DNA of 64,000 nucleotides from Micromonospora parathelypteridis (GCF_014201145.1 NZ_JACHDP010000001.1:620001-684000), one strand, 5' to 3'. Positions 1 through 8,741 are shown, counted from the stretch's first letter. The notes: generated from the letters alone by a model not told the origin. Numbers and translations are program-made.

Positions 1-91
1 ACCAGAACTCGGCCAACCCGAGCCGGGCGGCGAGCCGGGGCGCGGCCTCCAGCGGTGTCGGCCAGGTTCCGAGGGAAACGGGAGTGATCAT
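1..91 (-). CDS. Pyridoxal-phosphate enzyme of the ACC deaminase / D-cysteine desulfhydrase type (5' end only)
   Basis: The minus strand reads from an ATG at 91 off the left edge, giving about 30 residues. They contain TWPTPLEAAPRLAARLGL, the usual N-terminal signature of PLP enzymes related to D-cysteine desulfhydrase and ACC deaminase, just before the lysine-bearing core. A weak GGAGTGG lies upstream. The gene follows the DUF4185 gene on the same strand after about 45 bases, so they could be cotranscribed. Only the first tenth of the protein is visible, and a tryptophan-synthase-beta or threonine-synthase relative cannot be excluded. Confidence 0.5.
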   Translation of the reverse strand, partial: MITPVSLGTWPTPLEAAPRLAARLGLAEFW

Positions 92-136
92 CCGTGCAGC
101 TAACCACTCCGCTGCCCCGACTTCCGGCACAGCCCG

Positions 137-1291
137 TCAGACGGAGCCGACAAACTGGCTGACGTGGTAGGCGGTGCTGCGACCGTCCGGCGTTCGAGTC
201 CACTTCGAGACCATCAGGTGCAGATCGTCGGCGTCGCGACTCGACCAGGGATGGATGAACCCACCGTAGAGTGCGGGTTCCTGCCAGCTCGTCACCTGGA
301 TCTTCTCCGCCGTCCAAGCTCGGTCGGGTCCGGGAGCGGTCCGGGTGACCACACAGCCGTTCTGGCAGTTCAGGTAGGACATCACCCAGGTCCCGTCACT
401 CAGGCGGCGCACCGACGGCTCACCGAAGCGGCCGGTGAGGATGGGTGTGCAGGGCCGTCCCCAGCCCCAGTTCGTGCCGTTCCAGCCCCACCCCTCGTAC
501 GACTCCGGGTAGAACAGCCGGTCCCACCGGACGCGACGCAGCATCATCGGACCGTCCTGCCGTCCTGACCGCACGGAGAAGACGTAGACGTGGTCGCCGT
601 CGCGCTGCATCGTCCACATCTGGAACGGATCCTTGTTGTCCGGACTGTTCCACCACTTCAGCGGAGTACGGATGAAGTCGTTGCCGTTGTCGGAGAAGGC
701 CAGCCCCGCGTAGCGGGACTTCCACTGCGGCCCGGCCGGGCCGGCGGAGTTCCAGTTCTCGATGCTCATGTAGGAAATGACCTGCCGACCGGTCTCCGGA
801 AAGCTGATGCCGTCGTTGGGGATGACGGTCACCTCGGGAAGACCGTCGATGCCGATGCCGTGGTGGCCGTTGTGCATCAGTTCGGGCGCGCGGCCGTTGC
901 CCGCAACCCGCGCCGCGCTGTCGAAGACCACTCCACCCGGTGCGCCGGGGTGGACGGCGGAACGCAACATGACCGGTGACCGCCAGTCGTTCGGCAGGGG
1001 CGGGCCCTCCGGCCACGGCGTGTCGAAGGTGTCGCCGAAGAGGTAGCCGATCGACCCGTTCTCCAGCACGTAGGGAATGCCCAGATCGGTGCCGGCCACC
1101 CGCCAGCGGCTGTTGGTGTCGAGGTCCGCGCCGGTCAACCGCTTCTTCCACACCGCCGCCTGGGCTGGAGCGGCCGTCGCCAGCACCGAGCCGACGGCAC
1201 CGACCGCGCTGGCTGCGCCTATCGCGGCGGCGCGACCGAGGAGCGAGCGACGACGCATACCCATGGCTGGCCTTCCTGACGCGCTCGTCAT
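137..1291 (-). CDS. Secreted DUF4185-domain protein
   Basis: This 384-residue protein has an N-terminal export signal: MRRRSLLGRAAAIGAA followed by a hydrophobic stretch and an AQA cleavage site, which looks Tat-type. The rest matches the DUF4185 family, with motifs such as YLFGDTFDT, PVMLRS near residues 110-115 and repeated tryptophan/aspartate strands. The family is thought to adopt a beta-propeller-like fold and is often found near glycan-active proteins, but its reaction is unknown. Translation may start at the internal ATG of MGMRRRS rather than ten residues earlier, because that places the twin arginine near the N-terminus. A promoter-like pair lies upstream on the minus strand (1327-1355). 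Confidence 0.8.
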   Translation of the reverse strand: MTSASGRPAMGMRRRSLLGRAAAIGAASAVGAVGSVLATAAPAQAAVWKKRLTGADLDTNSRWRVAGTDLGIPYVLENGSIGYLFGDTFDTPWPEGPPLPNDWRSPVMLRSAVHPGAPGGVVFDSAARVAGNGRAPELMHNGHHGIGIDGLPEVTVIPNDGISFPETGRQVISYMSIENWNSAGPAGPQWKSRYAGLAFSDNGNDFIRTPLKWWNSPDNKDPFQMWTMQRDGDHVYVFSVRSGRQDGPMMLRRVRWDRLFYPESYEGWGWNGTNWGWGRPCTPILTGRFGEPSVRRLSDGTWVMSYLNCQNGCVVTRTAPGPDRAWTAEKIQVTSWQEPALYGGFIHPWSSRDADDLHLMVSKWTRTPDGRSTAYHVSQFVGSV

Positions 1292-1326
1292 GGCCGCGGT
1301 GCGCGGTTGGACATCGGTTGCGGGCG

Positions 1327-1355
1327 AGTAAACCTGCGGCGCTCGTCGATGTCAA
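1327..1355 (-). promoter_or_regulatory. Candidate sigma-70 promoter of the DUF4185 gene
   Basis: On the minus strand TTGACA (complement of 1350-1355) and TTTACT (complement of 1327-1332) are separated by 17 bases, matching a housekeeping promoter. The TTGACA is part of a 9-bp inverted repeat: GATGTCAAT at 1348-1356 pairs with ATTGACATC at 1402-1410. The second arm carries a TTGACA on the plus strand (1403-1408), but I see no convincing plus-strand -10. The repeat could be a regulator site shared with the gene at 1508. Confidence 0.45.
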
Positions 1356-1507
1356 TACCTGCCCGCCTTGAACGATGTCATGAAGAAAATCTTCACAAGA
1401 GATTGACATCAATCACCGTCCTGAAGAAACTCTCAGCATTCGATTTCCCGGTCAGAGGCGGTTGCGCGACGCCACCAGGCTGACCACTCGACCTCGCGAG
1501 GAGCATC

Positions 1508-2950
1508 GTGAGACGTACTCTCCTGGTCCTGCTGGTCGCCCTCGGCACCGCTGCGGCGACCGTCGCGGCGGCGCCGGCTCACGCCGACCCGATCGGCACC
1601 CTGGCCTGCCCGTCCATCCCCGCCAACCGCGACCCGGCGGTGACCCTGGTCGTCTACCGGGTCGCCCGCGCCCACAACGCCAACGACAAGGTGACCCTGT
1701 CCGCGTTCGAGGCGGGCTGGGTCGAGTCACACATGAACAATCTGCCGTGTGGCGACAAGTCGTCGCTCGGGGTGTTCCAGCAGCGCTGGGACTACGGCTG
1801 GGGTACTCCCGAGCAGATCATGGACCCGGTCTACGCCAGCACCCAGTACGTCACCCGGGCAATCGTCTGCGACCGTGACAACCCGGGGTACAGCGCGGGC
1901 CAGGTCGCCCAGTGCGTCCAACGGTCCGGCTTCCCCGACCGGTACGACCAGGTCGCCGCCACCGCCCGGACCCAGCTCAACGAGGCGGCCCGTACCCACG
2001 CCATCGCCGGCGGGTCCGCCACCGACGTCACCGGCGACGGCCGGGACGACATCGTCAGCTTCACCCAGAACGCCCTCGCCGACGTCTACGTCGGCGCCTC
2101 CACCGGTAGCTCCTTCACCGGCACCTCGGCGAAGTGGAACGACTTCTTCTCCATCGGCGGAGAGACCGCCTCCACCGGCGACGTCAACGGCGACGGCCGG
2201 GACGACATCGTCACCTTCGCCCACAGCAACACCGGTGACGTCTACGTCGCGCTCTCCACCGGCATCGCGTTCAGCGGCGGCCAAAAATGGCATGACTGGT
2301 TCGCACCGGGCGCCGAGATCGGCGCGGTCGGCGACGTCAACGGCGACGGGCGTGCCGACATCGTCGCGTTCACCCACAACCCCGCCGGCGACGTCTACGT
2401 CGCGCTGTCCACCGGCACCGGCTTCGGCCCCGGCGTCAAGTGGCACGAGTACTTCAGCCCGTTCGGTGAGTTCCCCGCGCTCGGCGACGTCAACGGTGAC
2501 GGCCGCGACGACCTCATCACCTTCACCCAGGGCCCCGCCACCGCCAGCGATGTCATCGTCGCCCTGTCGAACGGCGGCTCGTTCGGCGCCGCGCAGAAGT
2601 GGCACGACCTGTTCGCCGTCGGCACCGAACTACCCCGCGTCGGTGACATCAACGGCGACGGCAAGGACGACATCGTCACCTTCACCTGCGATCCCAACGC
2701 CGACGTGTACGCCGCCACCTCCACCGGCACCGGCTTCGCCGGGACGACCGTGAAGTGGAACGACTTCTTCTGTCTTGCCGGCGAGTTCCCGTACCTCGGT
2801 GACGCCGACGGAGACGGCAAGGACGACATCATCGTCTTCACCAAGGGCGGCACCAACGACGTCCACGTGGCGCGCTCCACCGGCACTGGCTTCCTCGGCG
2901 CCACCAAATGGCACGACTTCTTCGGCCTCAACGGCGAGACGACGCTGTGA
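1508..2950 (+). CDS. Secreted lysozyme-like protein with FG-GAP propeller repeats
   Basis: This 480-residue protein has a Sec signal peptide (MRRTLLVLLVALGTAAATVAAAPAHA). Residues about 30-165 form a lysozyme/transglycosylase-like head with the pattern FEAGWVESHMNNL and GVFQQRWDYGWGTP. In related actinobacterial peptidoglycan hydrolases the glutamate of VES is the likely catalytic acid and the GVFQQR strand follows it. Residues about 172-480 hold six FG-GAP/VCBS repeats of about 48 residues, each with a calcium-binding loop such as GDVNGDGRDDIV and a KWHDFF-type strand. Such repeats build beta-propellers used for binding. The start has GAGGAGC just upstream. The next gene begins 19 bases after the stop, so the two are probably cotranscribed. 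Confidence 0.8.
   Translation: MRRTLLVLLVALGTAAATVAAAPAHADPIGTLACPSIPANRDPAVTLVVYRVARAHNANDKVTLSAFEAGWVESHMNNLPCGDKSSLGVFQQRWDYGWGTPEQIMDPVYASTQYVTRAIVCDRDNPGYSAGQVAQCVQRSGFPDRYDQVAATARTQLNEAARTHAIAGGSATDVTGDGRDDIVSFTQNALADVYVGASTGSSFTGTSAKWNDFFSIGGETASTGDVNGDGRDDIVTFAHSNTGDVYVALSTGIAFSGGQKWHDWFAPGAEIGAVGDVNGDGRADIVAFTHNPAGDVYVALSTGTGFGPGVKWHEYFSPFGEFPALGDVNGDGRDDLITFTQGPATASDVIVALSNGGSFGAAQKWHDLFAVGTELPRVGDINGDGKDDIVTFTCDPNADVYAATSTGTGFAGTTVKWNDFFCLAGEFPYLGDADGDGKDDIIVFTKGGTNDVHVARSTGTGFLGATKWHDFFGLNGETTL
2026..2947 (+). repeat. FG-GAP repeat block, copy 1 of a large direct duplication
   Basis: This stretch encodes six FG-GAP repeats. It is closely similar at DNA and protein level to 4090-5021 in the next gene: the same repeat order, the same variants (for example TFTQGP..ASDVIVALS in repeat 4 and TFTCD.NADVYAA in repeat 5) and the same tail before the stop. 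It is a duplicated module rather than a mobile element. Confidence 0.8.
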
Positions 2951-2969
2951 CCCACGGATGGGAGACCCG

Positions 2970-5024
2970 ATGCGACTGACCAGGCGCGCGTGCGCCCTCT
3001 TTCTGGCGGCGGCACTCGCCGCCCAGGTCACGGCCGCGCCGGCCAACGCGGCCCGACCCGTGGCACCCGGCTCGCTCACCGCTGATTTCACCCGGGCCGC
3101 CGCCGAGTTCGACGTACCCCGGGACCTGCTGGTCGCCGTCGCCTACGGGGAGTCCCGGCTGGACGGGCACGGAGGTCTCCCCAGCCAGGCCAATGGGTAC
3201 GGGGTCATGCACCTCGTCAGTAACCCCACCCAGCACAGCCTGGAGCGGGCGGCCACGCTCACCGGCGAGCCGATCGACCGCCTGCGCTCGGTCACCGCGG
3301 CCAACGTCCGGGGCGGTGCCGCGGTGCTCCGCGAGCTGGCCGACAACGAAGGACTGACGAGCGGCGCACGCGACCGGCTGTCCGCCTGGTATCCGGTCGT
3401 GGCGCGCTACAGCGCCGCCGTCAACGATTCGACCGCCCGGCTCTACGCCGACCACGTCTACGCCCTGCTGCGCTCCGGTCTCGCGACCGGCTCCGTCCGG
3501 GTCGCGCCGCAACCGGTCCGACCCGAACTCGGCCGCTATGCGGGAGTCGCCCCTGCTGGCGCCGCCGGTCCGAACGCCGCGGCGGCCGTGCCAGAGTACG
3601 CGCCGGCCCGGTGGGTGTCCGCCTACGGCGGCAACTACCAGGCCGGCCGATCGTCACGGATAACCACAGTGGTGGTGCACGTGACCCAGGGGTCGTACGC
3701 CGGCACGGTCAGCTGGTTCCAGAACCCGTCGGCGGGGGTGAGCGCGCACTACGTGGTGAAATCGAGCAACGGTGAGATCACCCAGATGGTGCGCGAGGGA
3801 GACACGGCTTACCACGCACGCTCGGCCAATCCGTACGCGTTGGGCATCGAGCACGAGGGATTCGTGGACAACCCGGCCTGGTTCACCGATGCCATGTACC
3901 GGTCGTCCGCCGCGCTGACCCGTTACCTCTGCGACAAGTACGGGCTGCCGAAGACCCGTGCGGCGATCCGGGGGCACAACGAGATGCCCGGCAACGACCA
4001 CACCGATCCCGGCCCGAACTGGAACTGGAACTACTACATCTCCCTGGTCAACGCCGGCGGCTCGGGAGGCCGATATCTGGCAGGGTCACCGACCGACTTC
4101 ACCGGCGACGGCCGCGACGACATCGTCGCGTTCACCCGTGGATCGCTCAACGACGTGTACGTGTCGGCGTCCACCGGCTCCTCGTTCGCCGGGACGTCGG
4201 TGAAGTGGAACGACTTCTTCGGACTGAACGACGAGACGCTGCTGTCCGGGGACTTCAACGGTGACGGACGCGACGACATCGTGGCGTTCACCCACGGCTC
4301 GCTCGCCGACGTGTACGTGGCACTGTCGAACGGGTCGTCGTTCGCGGGCGCCACGAAGTGGCACGACTGGTTCGCGCCGAATGCCGAGGTCGCCGCGGTG
4401 GGGGACGTGAACGGCGACGGCCGCGACGACATCGTCGCCTTCACCCATGACGGTGCCGGGGACGTGTACGTCGCGCTGTCCGCCGGTTCGTCGTTCGCCG
4501 GAACGGCGCTGAAGTGGCACGAGTACTTCTCGATCGCCGGTGAGTATCCGGCCCTCGGCGACGTCAACGGCGACGGCAGGGACGACATCATCACCTTCAC
4601 CCAGGGCCCGGTCGCCGCGTCGGACGTCATCGTCGCCCTCTCCACGGGAACCTCGTTCGGGGCGGCGCAGACGTGGCACGACGTGTTCGCCGTCGGGACG
4701 GAGCAGCCGCGCGTCGGCGACATCAACGGTGATGGCCGCGACGACATCGTCACGTTCACCTGCGACGCCGACGCCGACGTCTATGCGGCCGTCTCCACCG
4801 GCACCTCGTTCGTCGGCACCACCGTCAAGTGGAACGAGTTCTTCTGCCTGCCCGGCGAGTTTCCCTATCTTGGTGATTACAACGGTGACGGCATGGACGA
4901 CCTCATCGCCTTCACCAAGGGCAGCCTCAACGACGTCTACGTCGGCCTCTCCACTGGCACCAGCTTCCTCGGCGGCGCGAAGTGGCACGACTTCTTCGGT
5001 CTACCCAACGAGACCACCTTCTGA
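2970..5024 (+). CDS. Secreted N-acetylmuramoyl-L-alanine amidase with lysozyme-like head and FG-GAP repeats
   Basis: The ATG at 2970 is preceded by GGGAGA and begins a Sec signal peptide (MRLTRRACALFLAAALAAQVTA); the frame is open further upstream, but that part overlaps the previous gene. The product has 684 residues. Residues about 35-165 resemble a lysozyme-like fold (LLVAVAYGESRLDGHGG). Residues about 215-365 form an Amidase_2 (PGRP-like) domain, with candidate zinc ligands in VVVHVTQGSY and in DHTDPGPNWNW, plus the typical AHYVV and GIEHEGF strands. Residues about 370-684 carry six FG-GAP repeats, paralogous to those of the preceding gene. It probably cleaves the MurNAc-L-alanine bond outside the cell. 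Whether the N-terminal head is active is unclear. Confidence 0.85.
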   Translation: MRLTRRACALFLAAALAAQVTAAPANAARPVAPGSLTADFTRAAAEFDVPRDLLVAVAYGESRLDGHGGLPSQANGYGVMHLVSNPTQHSLERAATLTGEPIDRLRSVTAANVRGGAAVLRELADNEGLTSGARDRLSAWYPVVARYSAAVNDSTARLYADHVYALLRSGLATGSVRVAPQPVRPELGRYAGVAPAGAAGPNAAAAVPEYAPARWVSAYGGNYQAGRSSRITTVVVHVTQGSYAGTVSWFQNPSAGVSAHYVVKSSNGEITQMVREGDTAYHARSANPYALGIEHEGFVDNPAWFTDAMYRSSAALTRYLCDKYGLPKTRAAIRGHNEMPGNDHTDPGPNWNWNYYISLVNAGGSGGRYLAGSPTDFTGDGRDDIVAFTRGSLNDVYVSASTGSSFAGTSVKWNDFFGLNDETLLSGDFNGDGRDDIVAFTHGSLADVYVALSNGSSFAGATKWHDWFAPNAEVAAVGDVNGDGRDDIVAFTHDGAGDVYVALSAGSSFAGTALKWHEYFSIAGEYPALGDVNGDGRDDIITFTQGPVAASDVIVALSTGTSFGAAQTWHDVFAVGTEQPRVGDINGDGRDDIVTFTCDADADVYAAVSTGTSFVGTTVKWNEFFCLPGEFPYLGDYNGDGMDDLIAFTKGSLNDVYVGLSTGTSFLGGAKWHDFFGLPNETTF
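4090..5021 (+). repeat. FG-GAP repeat block, copy 2 of the direct duplication
   Basis: This is the second copy of the six-repeat propeller module described at 2026-2947, attached here to an amidase head. Codon-level similarity is high across all six repeats, which suggests fairly recent duplication or gene conversion. Confidence 0.8.
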
Positions 5025-7310
5025 CCCAGACCGCCGCCGAGATGTTGCCGGTGGGATGGGGAAGTTTCGGTTGAAGACGTTGTCCGGGTCGTACGTGGCC
5101 TTGACCGCGCGCAGTCGGCTGAGGGTGGGCTCGGGCCAGGCGTCCAACAGGCGATCCGGATCGGTGTCGGCCTCGAAACTGAGATACATGCCATCGAGAT
5201 GCGGATACAGCGCGGCCCACAGCTTGTCGAGTCGAGGTCTGCGGTCCGAGACCGTGGCCGCGAGCACGGAGAAGTTCTGCTTCCGGTGTGGGTAGGCGGT
5301 CGCGTCACTGGCGATGTCGTTGACCGCTGCGCCCACGGATCGGAACTGCAGAATCATCACGTCACCGGAACGAATCATGTCTGCCATGAGGTCCGCCGCC
5401 TGCGGTGTGACGTGGTGCAACAGCCCGCTGTGGGTGTCGTTCAACCCCTGACCCCGATGCTGGTCGCCGGGCGGCGCGACGATCGCCGGATACGGCACAA
5501 GCTGCGCCTGCTGGTCGAGAATCGGCCCGATCTCCAGGAACGGGCTCAGAGCCGACTGCGCCGCCTCGATGTCGTCTCCGGCGAAGACGAGGGTGACGTG
5601 GGCCGTCGGCGGGTTACCACGGCGCCCGGGAAAGAGGGACAGGAAACTGCTGAGCTCCCGTGGTGCCTCCTCGACGAGCTGGCCCCAACGCTGAAGCAAC
5701 GGGGCGGTGTCGGTCGCGTCCGCGACGAGCTGGGCGTAGACGACGTTGCCGACCTCGTACGCCTCCAGCTCGATGGCGGTGACGACGCCGAAGTTGCCGC
5801 CGGCGCCACGAACGGCCCAGAACAGGTCGGGGTGATGCTCGCCGTCGACGCGGAGCAGGCGACCATCCGCAGTGACGATCTCGGCGGCGACGATGTGGTC
5901 GATGGTCAGGCCGTACTTGCGGACGAGGTATCCGATGCCGGCGGTGGTGGCCAGGCCACCGACGCCCACGTCACCGTAGTCGCCCGAGCTCATCGCCAGG
6001 CCGTACGGGGCGAGCGCCTGGGCCACGTGCCCCCACCGGGCGCCGGGCTCCAGCCGGATCCGACGGGTCGCCCGGTCGAGCACCTCGACCTTATTCATCC
6101 TCGACATGTCGATGACGACTCCCCCGTCGTTCGTCGACCGGCCGCTGATGCCGTGCCCGCCGCTGCGCACCGACAGGGGTACGTCCTGCGTCCGGCCGTA
6201 CGACACGGCATCGACCACTTCGGCGGCAGTCTGCGGGCGGAGCACCAGCGCTGGTGTTCCGTGCCAGCTGTGGGAGTGGCGGACCCGCTCGTACTCCGGG
6301 TCACCGGGCTCGACGGACCCGGTGGCCAGCGACGTGGGCAGCGCGTCGTAGTCCAGGCCCGGGTGACGCCCGGCCAGCGCGACGGCCGTGCGGACCCGAC
6401 CGGCGCCGCCCCCGCTCCCCGCCCGCTCCTTGGCGACCGCCTCGCGCAGCGCGGGGGCGATCTCCTGCCCGAGGGTCTGGATCAGGCGTGGGTCGTCGCG
6501 GCCGATCAGGAAGGTGCTGAACCCCTCCTCGAGAACCAGCGGAAGGAGCTGGTCGACCCACTGTTGGGGTGGCCCCTGAAGGAAACCACGGCCGCGCGAC
6601 GAGACGTCGACCTTGAACAGGTTGAGCAGCCGCCGGATGTCCCGGGGCTCGCGTCCCGCGACGACGGCCGCCTCGTCGATGAGCCGGTTGGCGGTCACCC
6701 GGTCCGGCGACCGCAGGTATTCCAGCGTGGGAAGCCAGCCGTTGGCCTTCTGGCCGGTCAGTGCCAGCATCTTCGGCTGGTAGGCGCCGAGCCAGATGTC
6801 GATGTCATGTGCCGGCGCGGGGCCGCGCTGCATGGCGGGTACTGGGTAGTACGCCCCGTCCAGCCGCAGCGGCCCGGTGGCGGTGTGGTCCCAGACGCCG
6901 CGTAGGACGTCGATCGCCTCCCGCAGGGCCGCGACCCCCTGCCCTGCGGTCAGCCGACGAGCGCCCATGCCCTCGATCCCGTCCCAGAACGCGCCAGCCC
7001 CGAGGCCCAGTTCGAAACGGCCGTGCGACAACCGGTCCAGGCTCGCCGCGGCTCGGGCCAGCACGGCCGGCGGGCGCAGCGGCAGGCTGAGGACGTTTCC
7101 CGAGATCCGTAGCCGCTCCGTGCGGGCGGCGACCCAGCTCAGCAGGGTCCAGGTGTCGAGGAACTCCGCGTTGTAGGGGTGGTCCTGGAAGGTGACCAGG
7201 TCCAGTCCCGCCGCTTCGGTCAGCTCGGCCAGCGCCACCACCCGGTCCGGGTCCTGCACACTCGGCGTCAGGAAAGACCCAAACCGGAGTTCGTGCCCGT
7301 AATCCGACAT
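5001..7310 (-). CDS. Fusion of luciferase-like monooxygenase and berberine-bridge-type FAD oxidase
   Basis: The protein (about 769 residues from MSDYGHELRFG) joins two redox enzymes. Residues 1 to about 300 match LLM-class flavin/F420 oxidoreductases: LRFGSFLTPS, TFQDHPYN, LGLGAGAFWDGI and DIWLGAYQPKML. Residues about 335-765 match FAD_binding_4 plus a C-terminal BBE segment: PLSVRSGGHGISGRS holds the histidine that usually binds FAD covalently, and YDPDNVFNRNFPIP is the BBE signature. The cysteine of bicovalent relatives appears replaced in SSGDYGDVGVGGL, so a single covalent link is likely. An ATG five codons upstream (7325) is the alternative start; neither has a well-spaced ribosome site. 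The stop lies inside the 3' end of the convergent amidase gene (24-base overlap). The substrate is unknown. Confidence 0.8.
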   Translation of the reverse strand: MSDYGHELRFGSFLTPSVQDPDRVVALAELTEAAGLDLVTFQDHPYNAEFLDTWTLLSWVAARTERLRISGNVLSLPLRPPAVLARAAASLDRLSHGRFELGLGAGAFWDGIEGMGARRLTAGQGVAALREAIDVLRGVWDHTATGPLRLDGAYYPVPAMQRGPAPAHDIDIWLGAYQPKMLALTGQKANGWLPTLEYLRSPDRVTANRLIDEAAVVAGREPRDIRRLLNLFKVDVSSRGRGFLQGPPQQWVDQLLPLVLEEGFSTFLIGRDDPRLIQTLGQEIAPALREAVAKERAGSGGGAGRVRTAVALAGRHPGLDYDALPTSLATGSVEPGDPEYERVRHSHSWHGTPALVLRPQTAAEVVDAVSYGRTQDVPLSVRSGGHGISGRSTNDGGVVIDMSRMNKVEVLDRATRRIRLEPGARWGHVAQALAPYGLAMSSGDYGDVGVGGLATTAGIGYLVRKYGLTIDHIVAAEIVTADGRLLRVDGEHHPDLFWAVRGAGGNFGVVTAIELEAYEVGNVVYAQLVADATDTAPLLQRWGQLVEEAPRELSSFLSLFPGRRGNPPTAHVTLVFAGDDIEAAQSALSPFLEIGPILDQQAQLVPYPAIVAPPGDQHRGQGLNDTHSGLLHHVTPQAADLMADMIRSGDVMILQFRSVGAAVNDIASDATAYPHRKQNFSVLAATVSDRRPRLDKLWAALYPHLDGMYLSFEADTDPDRLLDAWPEPTLSRLRAVKATYDPDNVFNRNFPIPPATSRRRSGSEGGLVG

Positions 7311-7327
7311 CACTCCACCATCCACGC

Positions 7328-7376
7328 GATCATTTGATCAACCGATCATGTTCTGCACCTAACGTTTGTCAGACAA
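7328..7376. promoter_or_regulatory. Palindromic candidate MarR operators between the fusion oxidase and marR
   Basis: Two short perfect palindromes lie between the divergent genes: GATCA-TT-TGATC at 7328-7339 and TTGTC-A-GACAA at 7366-7376. MarR proteins bind palindromes of about this size near their own promoter and that of the divergent target. Which site is bound is not known. Confidence 0.45.
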
Positions 7377-7442
7377 CACATCTTCCAGCCCAATCATTCC
7401 TGGACTGCCCTGATGCTGGATGATGATCAACGTCCCGCCCAC

Positions 7443-7448
7443 TAGCAT
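7443..7448 (+). promoter_or_regulatory. -10-like hexamer for a leaderless marR transcript
   Basis: TAGCAT lies six bases before the ATG at 7455, the spacing expected when transcription starts at the start codon. No Shine-Dalgarno sequence is present. Confidence 0.4.
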
Positions 7449-7454
7449 CGGGAT

Positions 7455-7982
7455 ATGTCCGTGACCGACCCCTGCGAGTTACCGGCCGACCGCAAGCGCG
7501 GTTCGAACTTCGGTTGGTCTCTGGGCATGGTGCTGCGCCGCTGGCACGAGCACGTCGAGGAGCTACTCAAGGACCTGCCGCACGGCAGCCGGGGCTACCA
7601 CATCCTGGCCGTTGTCGTGCACGAGGAAGTGCCCACGCAGGGCGCTCTGGCCGCCCGCCTGGCCATCGACCGCAGCGTTCTGACGTACGTCATCGACGAC
7701 CTGGCGAACGCCGGCCTCATCGAGCGCAAGCCTGATCCCCAGGACCGGCGCGCCCGACGGATCGTGGCCACCGAACGCGGGCGTCAGACGCTCGCCGAGG
7801 CCGAGCGGCGGGTCGCCCACGCTGAGGACCACGTGCTGGGCGGGTTGCCCGAGGAGCAGCGCGATGTCTTTCGCGACCTCGCCGCCCGCGCCGCCGAGGC
7901 GATCCACGCCGCCGAGCCGGCGACGGACCCCTGCGCGGCGGTGCAGAGCGTTCTCCCCCCGACCGAGCAACCGGCCCCGTAA
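7455..7982 (+). CDS. MarR-family transcriptional regulator
   Basis: The 175-residue protein has the winged-helix layout of MarR: an N-terminal dimerisation helix, GALAARLAIDRSVLTYVIDDL as recognition region (residues about 75-95), then a wing with RKPDPQDRRARRIVATERG (the DxRxR signature) and a C-terminal dimerisation helix. It is divergent from the fused monooxygenase/oxidase with two palindromes between them, so it probably represses that gene and itself, perhaps released by an aromatic or phenolic ligand. Confidence 0.88.
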   Translation: MSVTDPCELPADRKRGSNFGWSLGMVLRRWHEHVEELLKDLPHGSRGYHILAVVVHEEVPTQGALAARLAIDRSVLTYVIDDLANAGLIERKPDPQDRRARRIVATERGRQTLAEAERRVAHAEDHVLGGLPEEQRDVFRDLAARAAEAIHAAEPATDPCAAVQSVLPPTEQPAP

Positions 7983-8030
7983 CCACGGGCGGGGTCGAGC
8001 TGAACCCCGGTGCCGGTAGCTTGAAGGGTC

Positions 8031-8741
8031 GTGGCCACCAGCGTCGACGTACGTCAGGAACTTGCCCGCCTCGCCGATCCGCGTCGAGCCGAGGCATTGA
8101 GCCGGTATTTGCAGATGATCCCCGGCGGTTACGGCGAGGGCGACCGGGCCATTGGTGTCTCCGTGCCGGAATTGCGCAGAGTGGCCGCCCGGTACTGGCG
8201 CGACCTCTCGCTGGCTGAGACCACGAAGCTGCTCGGCGATGGCGTGCACGAGGAGCGGCTGACCTCGCTGTTCATCCTGGTGCGAAAGTTCGCCAAGGGC
8301 GACGAGCAGGAGCGGAGTCGGATCTTCGGCATCACCCTCGCCAACACCGGCCGCATCAACAACTGGGACCTGGTGGACTCGTCCGCGCCGTACATCGTCG
8401 GCCCCTGGCTGATCGACAAGGACCGGAGCGTCCTGGATCGGTTGGCCGAGTCGAGCCTCGTGTGGGAGCGGCGCATCGCCATCATGGCGACCTTGGCCTT
8501 CATCAAAGCCGGCGACTTTCAATGGACCTTCCGGCTCAGCGACCGGCTGCTGCACGACCCGCACGACCTCGTCCGGAAGGCGGTGGGCTGGATGCTGCGC
8601 GAGGTGGGCAACCGGGACCGGGACGCGGAGGAGGAGTTCCTGGCCCACCGCTACCGGGTGATGCCACGGGTCATGCTGCGCTACGCGATTGAGAAGTTCG
8701 AACCGCAGCTACGCCGGGAGTACCTGTCCGGCGCCCTCTAG
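8031..8741 (+). CDS. AlkD-like DNA alkylation repair glycosylase
   Basis: This 236-residue all-helical protein of HEAT-like repeats matches the AlkD/DNA alkylation repair family, which excises N3- and N7-alkylated purines without base flipping. Key residues fit AlkD: INNWDLVD provides the tryptophan and the aspartate four residues later, and VGWMLREVG provides the second conserved tryptophan and an arginine. The start is a GTG with a -10-like TAGCTT eight bases upstream. It lies alone, downstream of marR by 48 bases. Confidence 0.9.
   Translation: MATSVDVRQELARLADPRRAEALSRYLQMIPGGYGEGDRAIGVSVPELRRVAARYWRDLSLAETTKLLGDGVHEERLTSLFILVRKFAKGDEQERSRIFGITLANTGRINNWDLVDSSAPYIVGPWLIDKDRSVLDRLAESSLVWERRIAIMATLAFIKAGDFQWTFRLSDRLLHDPHDLVRKAVGWMLREVGNRDRDAEEEFLAHRYRVMPRVMLRYAIEKFEPQLRREYLSGAL

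Noticed and set aside
1403..1431. A divergent plus-strand promoter for the gene at 1508
   Set aside because: The TTGACA at 1403-1408 has no acceptable -10 at 16-18 bases.
2026..5021. A mobile or phage element suggested by the large direct repeat
   Set aside because: The repeats encode FG-GAP modules in frame within two secreted proteins; no transposase, integrase or target duplication is present.
5199..6905. A 568-codon plus-strand frame opposite the fusion oxidase
   Set aside because: It is a shadow of the high-GC third codon positions of the fusion gene; its translation has no recognisable motif.
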